Shown piece after piece: positions 36,169-44,891 of a DNA stretch of 64,000 nt. Source of the DNA: Eubacteriaceae bacterium UBA6119 (GTDB lineage: Bacteria > Bacillota > Clostridia > Eubacteriales > UBA1433). How positions within the stretch are numbered: the first letter of the stretch is position 1; every line of letters starts with the position of its first letter. The notes beneath the pieces are model-generated. The model was not told where the DNA came from, made no database searches, and saw only the letters and a program-made list of their open reading frames with translations. The translations under genes and the position numbers were made by a program. Location of the stretch: positions 444,428-508,427 of the forward strand of contig DIVZ01000005.1 in assembly GCA_002423395.1 (NCBI GenBank). The letters are read 5' to 3'.

Positions 36169-36879
36169 ATGAAAAACACAATAAATTTAATAACATTAAT
36201 AATTTTATATATTCCCATAGCATACACTACGCTTCAAATAATAAAAGACAAAAAATTAATATACAAAATTATTTATGCTGCGGCGTCTGCAATACTTGTG
36301 TATTATACAAATTATATTTTTCTTGCCGTGAATATAACTTTTCTTTTAATATTATATAAAAAAGACATAATTTCTGCAGATACCGACAAATTAACAAAAA
36401 AAATAGGCATAAATGATATAGTTGTATTGACAGCCGGAGTTTTGGGAATTAAAATAATTTTTGCTTTAGTTAATATCGTTTATGTTATTATATTAAAGAA
36501 GTTTGACATACCGCTGCAAAGCCAGGAAATAGTGCAGCAGCTTGCCTCAAGCCCGCCGGGACTGTTTATATATTTATCTCTTATCATAATAATATTTGCA
36601 TCGATTGCAGAGGAATTCTGTTTCAGATATTTTGTATATGACAAAGTTCTGAACAGATATATGAAGATTAATAAATATATATGCGCGACAGTAAGCGCGG
36701 CTGTGTTTTCGGCATTGCATGCCAATATAGCGGGAGCGCCAACATTTTTTATGCTGGGAATTGTTTTATGCTATGTATATGAAAAAAAAGGATTTTTAGC
36801 AAGCATCATAGTACACGCCGGATTTAATGCTTTTTCAATATTATCAATTTTGTTTTATTCAAAGTTAGGAGGATTTTAA
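36169..36879 (+). CDS. CPBP (CAAX/Abi) family intramembrane metalloprotease
   Basis: A 236-residue polytopic membrane protein. The three CPBP motifs are present: IAEEFCFRYFVYDKVL (EExxxR), FSALHANIAG and the C-terminal HAGFNAFSIL. Such proteins are proteases of the Rce1 type, used in peptide maturation, signalling or bacteriocin immunity. No Shine-Dalgarno is visible; a TATAAT at 36158-36163 ends only five bases before the ATG, so the message may be leaderless. The LacI gene begins one base after its stop. Confidence 0.8.
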   Translation: MKNTINLITLIILYIPIAYTTLQIIKDKKLIYKIIYAAASAILVYYTNYIFLAVNITFLLILYKKDIISADTDKLTKKIGINDIVVLTAGVLGIKIIFALVNIVYVIILKKFDIPLQSQEIVQQLASSPPGLFIYLSLIIIIFASIAEEFCFRYFVYDKVLNRYMKINKYICATVSAAVFSALHANIAGAPTFFMLGIVLCYVYEKKGFLASIIVHAGFNAFSILSILFYSKLGGF

Positions 36880-36880
36880 A

Positions 36881-37918
36881 ATGGCAGTAACCATACAGGA
36901 TGTGGCTAAAGCAGCCAGCGTTTCGGTAGCTACAGTATCAAGAGTAGTCAACAACATACCCCTGGTCAGTGAGGATACACGACAGCGCGTTTTGGCAGCT
37001 ATTGAAGATTTGGGATATGAGCCTAACGAAGTCGCTAGAAGCTTGAAAGTAAGAAAAACGAATACTATCGGCATAATACTTGACGATATTACAAGACCTC
37101 AGTATACGACTGTGTCCCGCGGCGCAACTGACGCGTGCTGGATGTACGGGTACAATGTAATTCTTGCCAATACTGATTCTGATGAAGAAAAAGAAGAGAG
37201 CTATTTAAAAGTATTACTGCAAAAACAGTGTGACGGGATTTTGGTTATTAACAGAAAAGTTAACGATAATTTCGCGGAAAAACTTGCATTATCTGGTATA
37301 CCTGTGGTTTTGGGAACTATTTCGGATAAAGAAAAGAAGTTTACTAGAGTAAGCATTGATAATGTAAAAGCGGGATATGACGCTACAAAATATTTATACG
37401 AAAACGGTCATACAGATGTAGGATACATTATGGCAAGCAGAGACTATTATACTGTCTGCGAAGAAAGAATTATCGGATTTAACAAAGCGGCCGAGGAATT
37501 CGGGTTAAACGCAAAAGAAGAATGGTGTGTAGAATGCGTAACCACTAAGTTTGCGGATAACGACGCTGTGGAAGGCTATGACGCTATGGAACAGATATTA
37601 TCCTCAAAGCAGCTTCCTACAGCTATTTTTGCGGCTAACGATGAAATTGCCATAGGAGCGATTAAGTGCATAGAAGCTAAAGGGCTGAAGGTGCCGGCGG
37701 ATATAAGCGTTATCGGGTTTAACGATTACTGGATAAGCGAATGGTTTAAGCCGCAGATAACAACCGTATCATACCCTATGTACGATGTGGGAGCAGTATG
37801 CGCAAGACAATTAATTAAAAAAATCAGCAGCGGAATCAAAGAGCTTAATGCTGATGACAGCATGATAATACCGCACGATATCGTAATAAGGCAATCAGTG
37901 AAAAATTTAAATGAATAA
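36881..37918 (+). CDS. LacI family transcriptional regulator
   Basis: A 345-residue regulator with a complete LacI N-terminus: TIQDVAKAASVSVATVSRVV helix-turn-helix, then the hinge YEPNEVARSLK. A periplasmic-binding-protein-like effector domain follows, with GIILDDITRPQYTTVSRGA and VIGFNDYWISEWFKPQITTV. The ribosome site AGGAGG lies inside the end of the CPBP gene, so the two form a coupled operon. Target genes and inducer are unknown; no sugar operon is nearby, which makes it unusual for the family. Confidence 0.88.
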   Translation: MAVTIQDVAKAASVSVATVSRVVNNIPLVSEDTRQRVLAAIEDLGYEPNEVARSLKVRKTNTIGIILDDITRPQYTTVSRGATDACWMYGYNVILANTDSDEEKEESYLKVLLQKQCDGILVINRKVNDNFAEKLALSGIPVVLGTISDKEKKFTRVSIDNVKAGYDATKYLYENGHTDVGYIMASRDYYTVCEERIIGFNKAAEEFGLNAKEEWCVECVTTKFADNDAVEGYDAMEQILSSKQLPTAIFAANDEIAIGAIKCIEAKGLKVPADISVIGFNDYWISEWFKPQITTVSYPMYDVGAVCARQLIKKISSGIKELNADDSMIIPHDIVIRQSVKNLNE

Positions 37919-37930
37919 ATATTGAAAAAT

Positions 37931-37961
37931 AAAAAAAGAGATTTAAACAATCTCTTTTTTA
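37931..37961. terminator. Bidirectional terminator
   Basis: AAAAAAGAGATT (37932-37943) pairs with AATCTCTTTTTT (37949-37960). It separates converging lacI-like and GNAT genes. Confidence 0.88.
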
Positions 37962-37964
37962 TTA

Positions 37965-38909
37965 TCAGTCAAAAGCCAAAGCCAAATATGCCGTATTATC
38001 AGCTTTGAAATCAGGAAAATCATCAAGAGGCTTATATGAAGCTGCTAATGCTAAATTTGGCGTTTTGTTTTCTTTAAAATCATAAAGAGGCTTATATAAG
38101 GCAAAAGGCCGTATGCTGCCGCCTATATTTGCGCCCATATCCGCCGGAGTGCGAACGATATACTGTCTTGCGGGGAATATGTTTGCAATATGTTTTAAAG
38201 CGCTGTGTAAATAAATGTCGGCAAGCAGGATTTCTTTGATAAAAACTTTATCTTCAGACAGCCGCTCTATAACGGCGCATCCGACAGTATTTTCAAATTC
38301 GATTTTATATATGTCGGCATTTACTGCCTTTGATAATTTCTTTTGATATGCTATATCGTCATCAAGGTACTCTATATTTGAGTGTTCTTTTAAGATGTTG
38401 TTTCTCAGAATGTTATATTCATCTGCATCAATCGGCGCAATTGAGCAGTTATCAGTCGTATTATTTTCAAAACCGTTAATCTGCTCTAATGATAAAATGT
38501 TCTCTCTTATATAAAAACCGTCAATATAACCGAGTTTATAATAAAAGCCGAAAAGATTTTCGTTCGCCGGAACTAAAACCGACATGCTTATTTTTTCTTC
38601 TTTTAAAAAGTCATTACAGTAATTTATAAGTTTAGATGCAAGCCCTTTACCCTGATAGTGAGGATGAGTTGCTATTGCGTACAGCATTCGCAAGTCAAAA
38701 GTGCCATATCCCTGTAATGATAATGAAAGAGGAAGCATTGTAAGCATTGCGGCGATAACGTTATTTTCAAGCAGCAGAACGGTTTGGTCGGGCCTGAATT
38801 TATTAGAATAAAAAAAGTCTATATAAGCCTCATCGTCTTTAAAACATAAATCCCATATCTGTTTTAAATTCTCGATATCGGAATACTCCGCAAATCTTAT
38901 TTGAATCAT
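37965..38909 (-). CDS. Two-lobed GNAT (Eis-like) acetyltransferase
   Basis: A 314-residue protein. The N-terminal GNAT domain shows LYAIATHPHYQGKGLASKLI (about residues 75-94), the acetyl-CoA loop, and ANENLFGFYYKLGY. A second region (residues 160-300) continues with an SCP2/Eis-like fold typical of the larger GNAT proteins. The C-terminus carries two similar ASYKPLDDFPDF / ALYKPLYDFKEN segments, an internal repeat. Substrate unknown. It lies 23 bases downstream of a lysyltransferase-domain gene on the same strand, so the two are likely co-expressed. Confidence 0.78.
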   Translation of the reverse strand: MIQIRFAEYSDIENLKQIWDLCFKDDEAYIDFFYSNKFRPDQTVLLLENNVIAAMLTMLPLSLSLQGYGTFDLRMLYAIATHPHYQGKGLASKLINYCNDFLKEEKISMSVLVPANENLFGFYYKLGYIDGFYIRENILSLEQINGFENNTTDNCSIAPIDADEYNILRNNILKEHSNIEYLDDDIAYQKKLSKAVNADIYKIEFENTVGCAVIERLSEDKVFIKEILLADIYLHSALKHIANIFPARQYIVRTPADMGANIGGSIRPFALYKPLYDFKENKTPNLALAASYKPLDDFPDFKADNTAYLALAFD

Positions 38910-38932
38910 AATAACACCTGCTTTTTATTTTA

Positions 38933-39835
38933 TTATTTTGCAAGCTGGGCTGTATATTTTTCAAGTAATATATCAGGATAATATGATAATTTGGATTTTC
39001 TTAAACCTTCGAACCCCATATCTTCTTCTCTGTTTATATATTCTATATACGGATGGTTTTGCTTAACGGCAGCGGCAAACTGCTGATTAATCATCTGGTA
39101 TGCGCCTCTTACATCGTTGAAAGCTTTTTCGATATGAATTACATAAGTATTGGAATTAAGCATTTCGCCCATAGTATAGGCGACTATTTTATTATTGGCT
39201 ATAAGCATGCCGCCTTCAAGTCCGAGTTCTTTAAAATTTTTATAACATTTTCTTACGGAGCAAAGTTCTTCGGAAAGCTCGGGGTCGTCTTTGCAGCCGT
39301 TTTTTATGCACCAGTCTACGGTCATATCCCAGCAATCACAAATATTACTGTCATCTATAAGTTCAAAAGACCATTTAAAATTCTGTTTAAAATAGTTGAT
39401 ATGGTTTCTTTTTGAATGAAGTTTATTGCCCGAAAGGCTTACCAATTTATCAATTGAATAAATATAATCAAAAATATCTCTGTTTGGAGTAAATATAAAT
39501 CTTCCGGGAAAAATTTGTTCTAATTCATCAATATTTTCTTTTTGCAGACCTGCCATTGTGAACTTATGGCCGTTACTTTCAGCGTCTTTTATAAGCTGTT
39601 CAATAACCGGGGAAATGTCACTGGAACCCGTAGGATATATATAGTACGGATAGTCTTTATCGTAGTCAGCTTTTACTGCACAAAAATTATTAATTTTAAC
39701 AGCTCTGTAGTTATAGACATCAGCCCAGGAGAATAAGTTTGTAAAGTTTTGATGACAGCCGTTGAAGTTTGAAACAGTTAAAAGCGGTTTTATCCATTCT
39801 TTATCCGATAATTTAACTTTATTAAAATCTAACAT
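38933..39835 (-). CDS. DUF2156 / phosphatidylglycerol lysyltransferase-like protein
   Basis: A 300-residue soluble protein of the double-GNAT type seen in the DUF2156/LPG-synthase C-terminal domain. Features include FNGCHQNFTNLFSWADVYNY near the N-terminus and YEYINREEDMGFEGLRKSKLSY-like sequence (YINREEDMGFEGLRKSKLSY) near the C-terminus, which is the family signature. There is no membrane domain, so it is not a full MprF. The ATG at 39835 follows a GGGTG site; an upstream ATG at 39856 is the alternative start. Role is unknown, probably acyl or aminoacyl transfer. Confidence 0.75.
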   Translation of the reverse strand: MLDFNKVKLSDKEWIKPLLTVSNFNGCHQNFTNLFSWADVYNYRAVKINNFCAVKADYDKDYPYYIYPTGSSDISPVIEQLIKDAESNGHKFTMAGLQKENIDELEQIFPGRFIFTPNRDIFDYIYSIDKLVSLSGNKLHSKRNHINYFKQNFKWSFELIDDSNICDCWDMTVDWCIKNGCKDDPELSEELCSVRKCYKNFKELGLEGGMLIANNKIVAYTMGEMLNSNTYVIHIEKAFNDVRGAYQMINQQFAAAVKQNHPYIEYINREEDMGFEGLRKSKLSYYPDILLEKYTAQLAK

Positions 39836-39870
39836 TAAGCACCCTATATTTAGCATGAATTTATTATATC

Positions 39871-39898
39871 ATTATACTGATATAAATAAAAATTGCAA
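39871..39898 (-). promoter_or_regulatory. Promoter of the DUF2156-GNAT pair
   Basis: On the minus strand TTGCAA and TATAAT are separated by 16 bases. Confidence 0.6.
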
Positions 39899-39920
39899 CA
39901 AATAAATATCATATAATCGG

Positions 39921-39949
39921 TTGACAAATATTAAGCCTATATATATACT
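39921..39949 (+). promoter_or_regulatory. SigA-type promoter of degV
   Basis: TTGACA (39921-39926) and TATACT (39944-39949) are separated by 17 bases. CGGAGAA lies before the degV ATG. Confidence 0.75.
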
Positions 39950-40004
39950 AATTAAGGAATTATTAAGGAAATTATATAATTATAATACAAAAACGGAGAA
40001 TTAA

Positions 40005-40844
40005 ATGATTCGCATAATAACAGACAGTACAAGCGATATTTCGCAAGATCAAGCAAAAGAGATGGGAATTGATATAATTCCTCTTAGAGTAAACTTCGCA
40101 GACGGCGCATACAGAGACGGAATTGATATTACAAATGCTGAATTTTATAAAAAGCTTGCGCAGTCGGAAGAGCTTCCCACGACATCACAGATAAACCCAT
40201 ATGAATTTGATAATTTTTTTAAAAAATATACAAATAACGGCGATGAAATAGTATGTATATTAATATCTTCTCATTTGAGCGGAACGTACCAGTCGGCTGT
40301 TGCGGCAAGGGAAATGTATAAGAATAATAATATTTATATAATAGATTCACAGAATGTTACTTTTCCGCTCGGCCTTTTAGTACAACATGCTGTAAGACTC
40401 AGGGATAGCGGTGTGTCTGCGAAACAGATAGAACAAGAGATAGAAAATCTTAAAAGCCGCGTAAGGCTTGTTGCTGTTGTAAACACTTTGAAGTATTTAC
40501 AAATGGGCGGAAGAATTTCTGCAGGAACGGCGGTTGTGGGCAGCGTACTTGGCATTAACCCCATAATTGCAATAGTTGACGGTAAAGTTGAGTCGGTAGG
40601 CAAAGCAAGGGGAAGAAAGCAGGCGTTTAGATGGATGATAGATTATATAAAAAAAGAAGGCATAGACTACAACTATCCCGTCGCTTTCGGCTCGTCTAAC
40701 TCGGAAGAAATATTAAATGAATGCATAGAATTTTTTAAACCGCACATAGATACGCAAGATATCTTAATTTCTGATATCGGAAGTATAGTGGGAACTTATG
40801 CAGGACCTGACGCGGTTGGCATATCATATATAGCAAAAAATTAA
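40005..40844 (+). CDS. degV: DegV family fatty-acid-binding protein
   Basis: A 279-residue DegV protein. The first motif is IITDSTSDISQDQAKEMGI, followed by PTTSQINPYEF, LISSHLSGTYQSAVAA and LKYLQMGGRIS. The family binds a fatty acid and, as FakB in other Firmicutes, presents it to the kinase FakA for phosphorylation; no fakA is in the window. The gene is alone on its transcript. Its stop codon forms part of a hairpin shared with the converging nspC. Confidence 0.88.
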   Translation: MIRIITDSTSDISQDQAKEMGIDIIPLRVNFADGAYRDGIDITNAEFYKKLAQSEELPTTSQINPYEFDNFFKKYTNNGDEIVCILISSHLSGTYQSAVAAREMYKNNNIYIIDSQNVTFPLGLLVQHAVRLRDSGVSAKQIEQEIENLKSRVRLVAVVNTLKYLQMGGRISAGTAVVGSVLGINPIIAIVDGKVESVGKARGRKQAFRWMIDYIKKEGIDYNYPVAFGSSNSEEILNECIEFFKPHIDTQDILISDIGSIVGTYAGPDAVGISYIAKN

Positions 40845-40865
40845 GTCAAGAAAGTCTTGACTTAA
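40841..40865. terminator. Stop-codon-embedded hairpin between degV and nspC
   Basis: TTAAGTCAAGA and TCTTGACTTAA form a perfect 11-bp stem with a 3-base loop. Both gene stops (TAA at 40842 on plus, TGA at 40848-40846 on minus) lie in the stem. On the minus strand a run of T follows, so it should end the polyamine operon. Confidence 0.75.
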
Positions 40866-41976
40866 AATCATCATATCCGAATTTTTTTATGAGCTTTAGG
40901 CCTTCCTTTTCGTTGTACACGTAAATGGAAGGCAAATTTATTCCGTTGAACGTGTTGTTTTTTACCATGCTGTATATTGCCATATCGCAAAACACCAGCT
41001 TATCTCCGACAGACAGCGGATTGTTGAAAGAGTAATCGCCGATTATGTCGCCTGCAAGGCAGGTAGGGCCTCCGAGCCTGTAAGAAAACTCAAGCTCATC
41101 CATTGCGCCTGCGCCTATAATATTGGGTCTGTAGGGCATTTCGAGCACGTCGGGCATATGGCACGCGGCAGATGTATCTAGTATTGCTATATCCATTTGG
41201 TTTTTCACTACATCAACTACGCTTGATGCCAGATATCCCGCGTTTAAAGCTATCGCTTCTCCGGGTTCCAAATAAACTTGTACATTGTATTTATTTTTAA
41301 TGAAGTTTATACATTCAATAAGCGTTTGTATATCATATCCGGGCGCGGTGATGTGATGACCGCCGCCGAAATTAACCCACTTCATTTTTTCAATGTATTT
41401 ACCGAATTTCTCGTCTATTACTTTTATGGTGCGTTTTAAAACATCGGAATTCTGCTCGCACATGGTGTGGAAATGAAAACCGTCAATGCCTGATATATCA
41501 TATTTCTCAAAGATATCAAGCGTTATGCCGAGACGGGAATATTTGAAGCATGGATTGTATATGTCGGTTTTAATTTCGGAGTATTCGGGGTTTATACGTA
41601 TTCCGCACTGGGATTTTGAATTTTTTATTTTATCTTTAAACTTTTCATATTGTGAGAAAGAATTAAAAATGACATGGTTGCTGTAAACAAGAATTTCATC
41701 AAATTCTTCCTCTATATAGGCAGGGGAGAAGATTGCAACTTCTCCGCCCATTTCATCATGTCCGAGTTTTGCCTCATTTAGCGAGCTTGCCGCTGTGCCG
41801 TTTAAATATTTTCCTATAAGAGGATATAATGAAAACATTGAAAAAGCTTTCTGCGCAAGCAGAATGCGGCAGCCTGTATTGTCAATTACTTTTTTTAACA
41901 CTTCAAGGTTTTTTATTATCAAACGCTCGTCCACTACGTAACAAGGCGTAGTGATGTTATCAAAATTTATATCCAT
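40846..41976 (-). CDS. nspC: Carboxynorspermidine/carboxyspermidine decarboxylase
   Basis: A 376-residue PLP enzyme of the alanine-racemase fold. The Schiff-base Lys is in ILLAQKAFSM near residue 43. FHFHTMCEQNSD and MKWVNFGGGHHITAPGYD are the usual NspC blocks, with EPGEAIALNAGYL and CHMPDVLEMPYRP later. It removes CO2 from carboxyspermidine or carboxynorspermidine. The gene follows the dehydrogenase gene with no spacer, so the two enzymes of the carboxy-route are made together at the end of the operon. Confidence 0.92.
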   Translation of the reverse strand: MDINFDNITTPCYVVDERLIIKNLEVLKKVIDNTGCRILLAQKAFSMFSLYPLIGKYLNGTAASSLNEAKLGHDEMGGEVAIFSPAYIEEEFDEILVYSNHVIFNSFSQYEKFKDKIKNSKSQCGIRINPEYSEIKTDIYNPCFKYSRLGITLDIFEKYDISGIDGFHFHTMCEQNSDVLKRTIKVIDEKFGKYIEKMKWVNFGGGHHITAPGYDIQTLIECINFIKNKYNVQVYLEPGEAIALNAGYLASSVVDVVKNQMDIAILDTSAACHMPDVLEMPYRPNIIGAGAMDELEFSYRLGGPTCLAGDIIGDYSFNNPLSVGDKLVFCDMAIYSMVKNNTFNGINLPSIYVYNEKEGLKLIKKFGYDDFKSRLS

Positions 41977-43185
41977 TTACACTTCCGTTTTTACAAGTTC
42001 GGGAGAAAAATCTTCATGCCATGGAAGACCGAATTTATTCAGCGCTTCCATGAACGGATCAGGGTCGAACTCTTCTATATTAAATACTCCGGGGCCTTTC
42101 CATGTGCCGGTCATAAGCATCATCGCGCCTATCATAGCCGGTACGCCGGTTGTGTATGAAATTGCCTGTGATTCGACTTCGGCGTAAGACTCTTCATGAT
42201 CGCATACATTGTATACATAGTATGTTTTAGGGCATCCGTCTTTAGTACCCTGGAAAATGCAGCCGATATTGGTTTTGCCTTTAGTTCTGGGACCGAGTGA
42301 CGCAGGGTCGGGCAGAACAGCTTTTAAAAACTGCAGAGGCACTATTTTCTTGCCTTCAAATTCAATAGGCTCAATTGACGTCATGCCTACATTTTCAAGC
42401 ACTTTTAAGTGATTGAGGTAGTTCTGAGAGAAAGTCATCCAGAATCTTATTTTCTTTATGCCTTTTATGTTAAGCGCAAGCGATTCCATTTCTTCGTGGT
42501 GAAGTAGGTATATGTCTTTAGGTCCGATTACGGGGAAGTCATAAACAGTTTTTATTGACATAGGTTCTGTTTCAATGAACTTGCCGTTATCATAGTAACT
42601 TCCGTTTGCCGTTACTTCTCGGATGTTGATTTCGGGGTTAAAATTTGTCGCGAAAGGATAACCATGATCGCCCGCATTGGCATCCAGTATATCTATTGTA
42701 TGGATTTCGTCAAAATAATGTTTCATAGCGTATGCGGAAAAAACTCCCGTAACGCCCGGGTCAAAGCCGCTTCCTAAAAGCGCGGTTATACCTGCTTGTT
42801 TGAATTTATCTCTGTATGCCCACTGCCAGCTATATTCAAATTTCGCTGTATCGAGCGGCTCGTAGTTTGCTGTATCAACATAATTTGTTTTCGTGGCAAG
42901 GCATGCGTCCATAATAGTTAAATCCTGATAGGGAAGCGCAAGATTAAGCACAACGTCGGGTTTGAATTTATTTATAAGAGCAATTAATTCATCAACATTA
43001 TCGGCATCAACTTTAGCTGTCTGGATTTTAGTTTTTCCGCCTTGTAATTTTTCCTTAAGAGCGTCGCATTTAGATTTTGTTCTGCTCGCTATTAAAATTT
43101 CTTCAAATACTTCAGGGTTCTGGCAGCATTTGTGGATAGCCACTCCGGCAACTCCGCCGCAGCCGATTATTAAAGCTTTTCCCAT
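41977..43185 (-). CDS. Carboxynorspermidine/carboxyspermidine dehydrogenase (saccharopine dehydrogenase family)
   Basis: A 402-residue NAD(P)-dependent reductase with Rossmann motif ALIIGCGGVAGVAIHKC. It also has VVLNLALPYQDLTIMDACL, TNYVDTANYEP and ALLGSGFDPGVTGVFSAYA. It joins putrescine (or diaminopropane) to aspartate semialdehyde to give the carboxy-polyamine that NspC decarboxylates. Adjacent nspC makes this assignment safer than lysine saccharopine dehydrogenase. AGGAGAAG lies before the ATG. Confidence 0.88.
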   Translation of the reverse strand: MGKALIIGCGGVAGVAIHKCCQNPEVFEEILIASRTKSKCDALKEKLQGGKTKIQTAKVDADNVDELIALINKFKPDVVLNLALPYQDLTIMDACLATKTNYVDTANYEPLDTAKFEYSWQWAYRDKFKQAGITALLGSGFDPGVTGVFSAYAMKHYFDEIHTIDILDANAGDHGYPFATNFNPEINIREVTANGSYYDNGKFIETEPMSIKTVYDFPVIGPKDIYLLHHEEMESLALNIKGIKKIRFWMTFSQNYLNHLKVLENVGMTSIEPIEFEGKKIVPLQFLKAVLPDPASLGPRTKGKTNIGCIFQGTKDGCPKTYYVYNVCDHEESYAEVESQAISYTTGVPAMIGAMMLMTGTWKGPGVFNIEEFDPDPFMEALNKFGLPWHEDFSPELVKTEV

Positions 43186-43198
43186 TTTTTCTTCTCCT

Positions 43199-44050
43199 TT
43201 ATTTGTATATATTTAATAATAGCTCCCGTAAAAGCTTGCAAGCAAGAGCTGTTGATGTTCCGCTTATGTCGTACGGCGGAGACAGTTCTACCATATCCGC
43301 GCCTATTATGTTAAGTGATGATATCCTTTTTAAAGCGTCTATAAGACTGTTAAAGCTTACGCCGCCAGCTTCCGGCGTTCCCGTTGCGGGAAATTCGGAC
43401 GGATCAAGCACGTCTAAGTCTATTGAAAGGTATACAGGCGCATCAGCAAGCTGTTTAATTGTATCATCTAACGTATCAAAATTAAACTTGCACATATTTA
43501 CATGATTTACAGCCCAGCAAAATTCTTCGCGCTCTCCGCTGCGTATGCCGAATTGGTGTATTTTATTGTCTCCCAGTATTTCCCAGCACCGCCTCATTAC
43601 GCTGGCGTGAGATAATTTCTCGCCCATATAATCATTCCGCAGGTCCGCATGGGCGTCAAAGTGTATTATATGCATGTGGGGATATTTCTTAGTAATAGCT
43701 CTAATAACTGATAATGTAACCAGATGTTCGCCTCCGAGCATTAACGACATTTTGTCTTCTGATATGATTTTATCAGCAAAATCTTCAATAATATCAAGCG
43801 CTCTTTGCGTATTGCCGAAAGGAAGCTCAATATCACCCGCGTCATATACTGATATATCAGTCAAATCTTTATCTAAATACGGGCTGTATGTTTCAATGCC
43901 GTAGCTTTCAGTTCTTATTGCCGAGCTTGCGAATCTCGCACCGGGACGGTAAGAAGTTGTGCCGTCGAACGGCGCGCCGAAAAGCACTATTTTACTTTGC
44001 TCGAATTCGCTTTCACAGCCTATAAAAACATTATCATGCCTTTCAAACAT
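43199..44050 (-). CDS. speB: Agmatinase SpeB
   Basis: A 283-residue ureohydrolase that turns agmatine into putrescine and urea. The two Mn ions would be bound by GGEHLVTL, HFDAHADLRNDY and SIDLDVLDPSEFPATGTPE, all present. ARFASSAIRTESYGIETYSP is another family block. It overlaps speE by 8 bases. Together with upstream speA it gives arginine to putrescine. Confidence 0.93.
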   Translation of the reverse strand: MFERHDNVFIGCESEFEQSKIVLFGAPFDGTTSYRPGARFASSAIRTESYGIETYSPYLDKDLTDISVYDAGDIELPFGNTQRALDIIEDFADKIISEDKMSLMLGGEHLVTLSVIRAITKKYPHMHIIHFDAHADLRNDYMGEKLSHASVMRRCWEILGDNKIHQFGIRSGEREEFCWAVNHVNMCKFNFDTLDDTIKQLADAPVYLSIDLDVLDPSEFPATGTPEAGGVSFNSLIDALKRISSLNIIGADMVELSPPYDISGTSTALACKLLRELLLNIYK

Positions 44051-44891
44051 TTTTTAAAAGCTCCTTTACGTAGTTTGGTATGGCAAATGAGCCTTTGTGC
44101 AAATCTGTGTTGTAGTATTTTGTGCCTATATTTAATCCGTTCCACATATCTTCTTTCAAATCTATAATAGGATCAAATGTTTTTGACGCAAAACCGAACA
44201 TCCAGTGTCCTGACGGATATGTGGGTATATGCGCCTGATAAATTTTACTTATAGGGAATGTTGATTTTATTTGCTTATGAGCTTTTTGCATTGCTCTTGC
44301 GTCATTAGCGTAATATGGGCTTTCGTGTTGGTTTACAAGTATGCCGTTATTTTTTAAGGCGTTATAGCAGTTGCCGTAAAACTCTTTTGTAAAAAGCCCT
44401 TCACCCGGACCGAACGGGTCAGTGGAGTCAACTATTATAAGGTCATAAATATCTTTTTTACGGCGTACAAACTTAAGACCGTCTTCGTAAAAAATATTAA
44501 CCCGCTTATCAGATAAACTGCAGGATATGGAAGGCAGATATTCTCTGCATGCATTCACTACAGCTTTATCAATTTCAACCATATCGATATTTTTAATAGA
44601 AGAGTATCTGCAAAGTTCGCGTACAGCTCCGCCGTCGCCCGCGCCGATTAGCAGGATATTTTCTATAGCCGGATTTACCGCCATAGGTACATGCGTAATC
44701 ATTTCATGATATATGAATTCGTCTTTTTCAGTGACCATCAAAAAACCGTCAAGTATTAAAATTCTTCCGAATTCGTACGAATCGTAAATATCTATTCTCT
44801 GAAAATCGCTTTCGCAGCTTAAAAGCTGCCTGTTCATTTTTATACCGAATCTTACATTGTCCGTGTGTTGTTCGTAGTACCAAAGTTCCAT
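44043..44891 (-). CDS. speE: Spermidine synthase (aminopropyltransferase) SpeE
   Basis: A 282-residue aminopropyltransferase. It shows SDFQRIDIYDSYEFGRIL, ENILLIGAGDGGAVRELCRY (the dcSAM-binding loop), VEIDKAV and IVDSTDPFGPGEGLFTKEFY. It transfers aminopropyl from decarboxylated SAM to putrescine. The ATG at 44891 overlaps the speA stop by one base, behind GGAGG. Agmatine as acceptor is a known alternative for related enzymes; with speB adjacent both routes are possible. Confidence 0.92.
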   Translation of the reverse strand: MELWYYEQHTDNVRFGIKMNRQLLSCESDFQRIDIYDSYEFGRILILDGFLMVTEKDEFIYHEMITHVPMAVNPAIENILLIGAGDGGAVRELCRYSSIKNIDMVEIDKAVVNACREYLPSISCSLSDKRVNIFYEDGLKFVRRKKDIYDLIIVDSTDPFGPGEGLFTKEFYGNCYNALKNNGILVNQHESPYYANDARAMQKAHKQIKSTFPISKIYQAHIPTYPSGHWMFGFASKTFDPIIDLKEDMWNGLNIGTKYYNTDLHKGSFAIPNYVKELLKNV

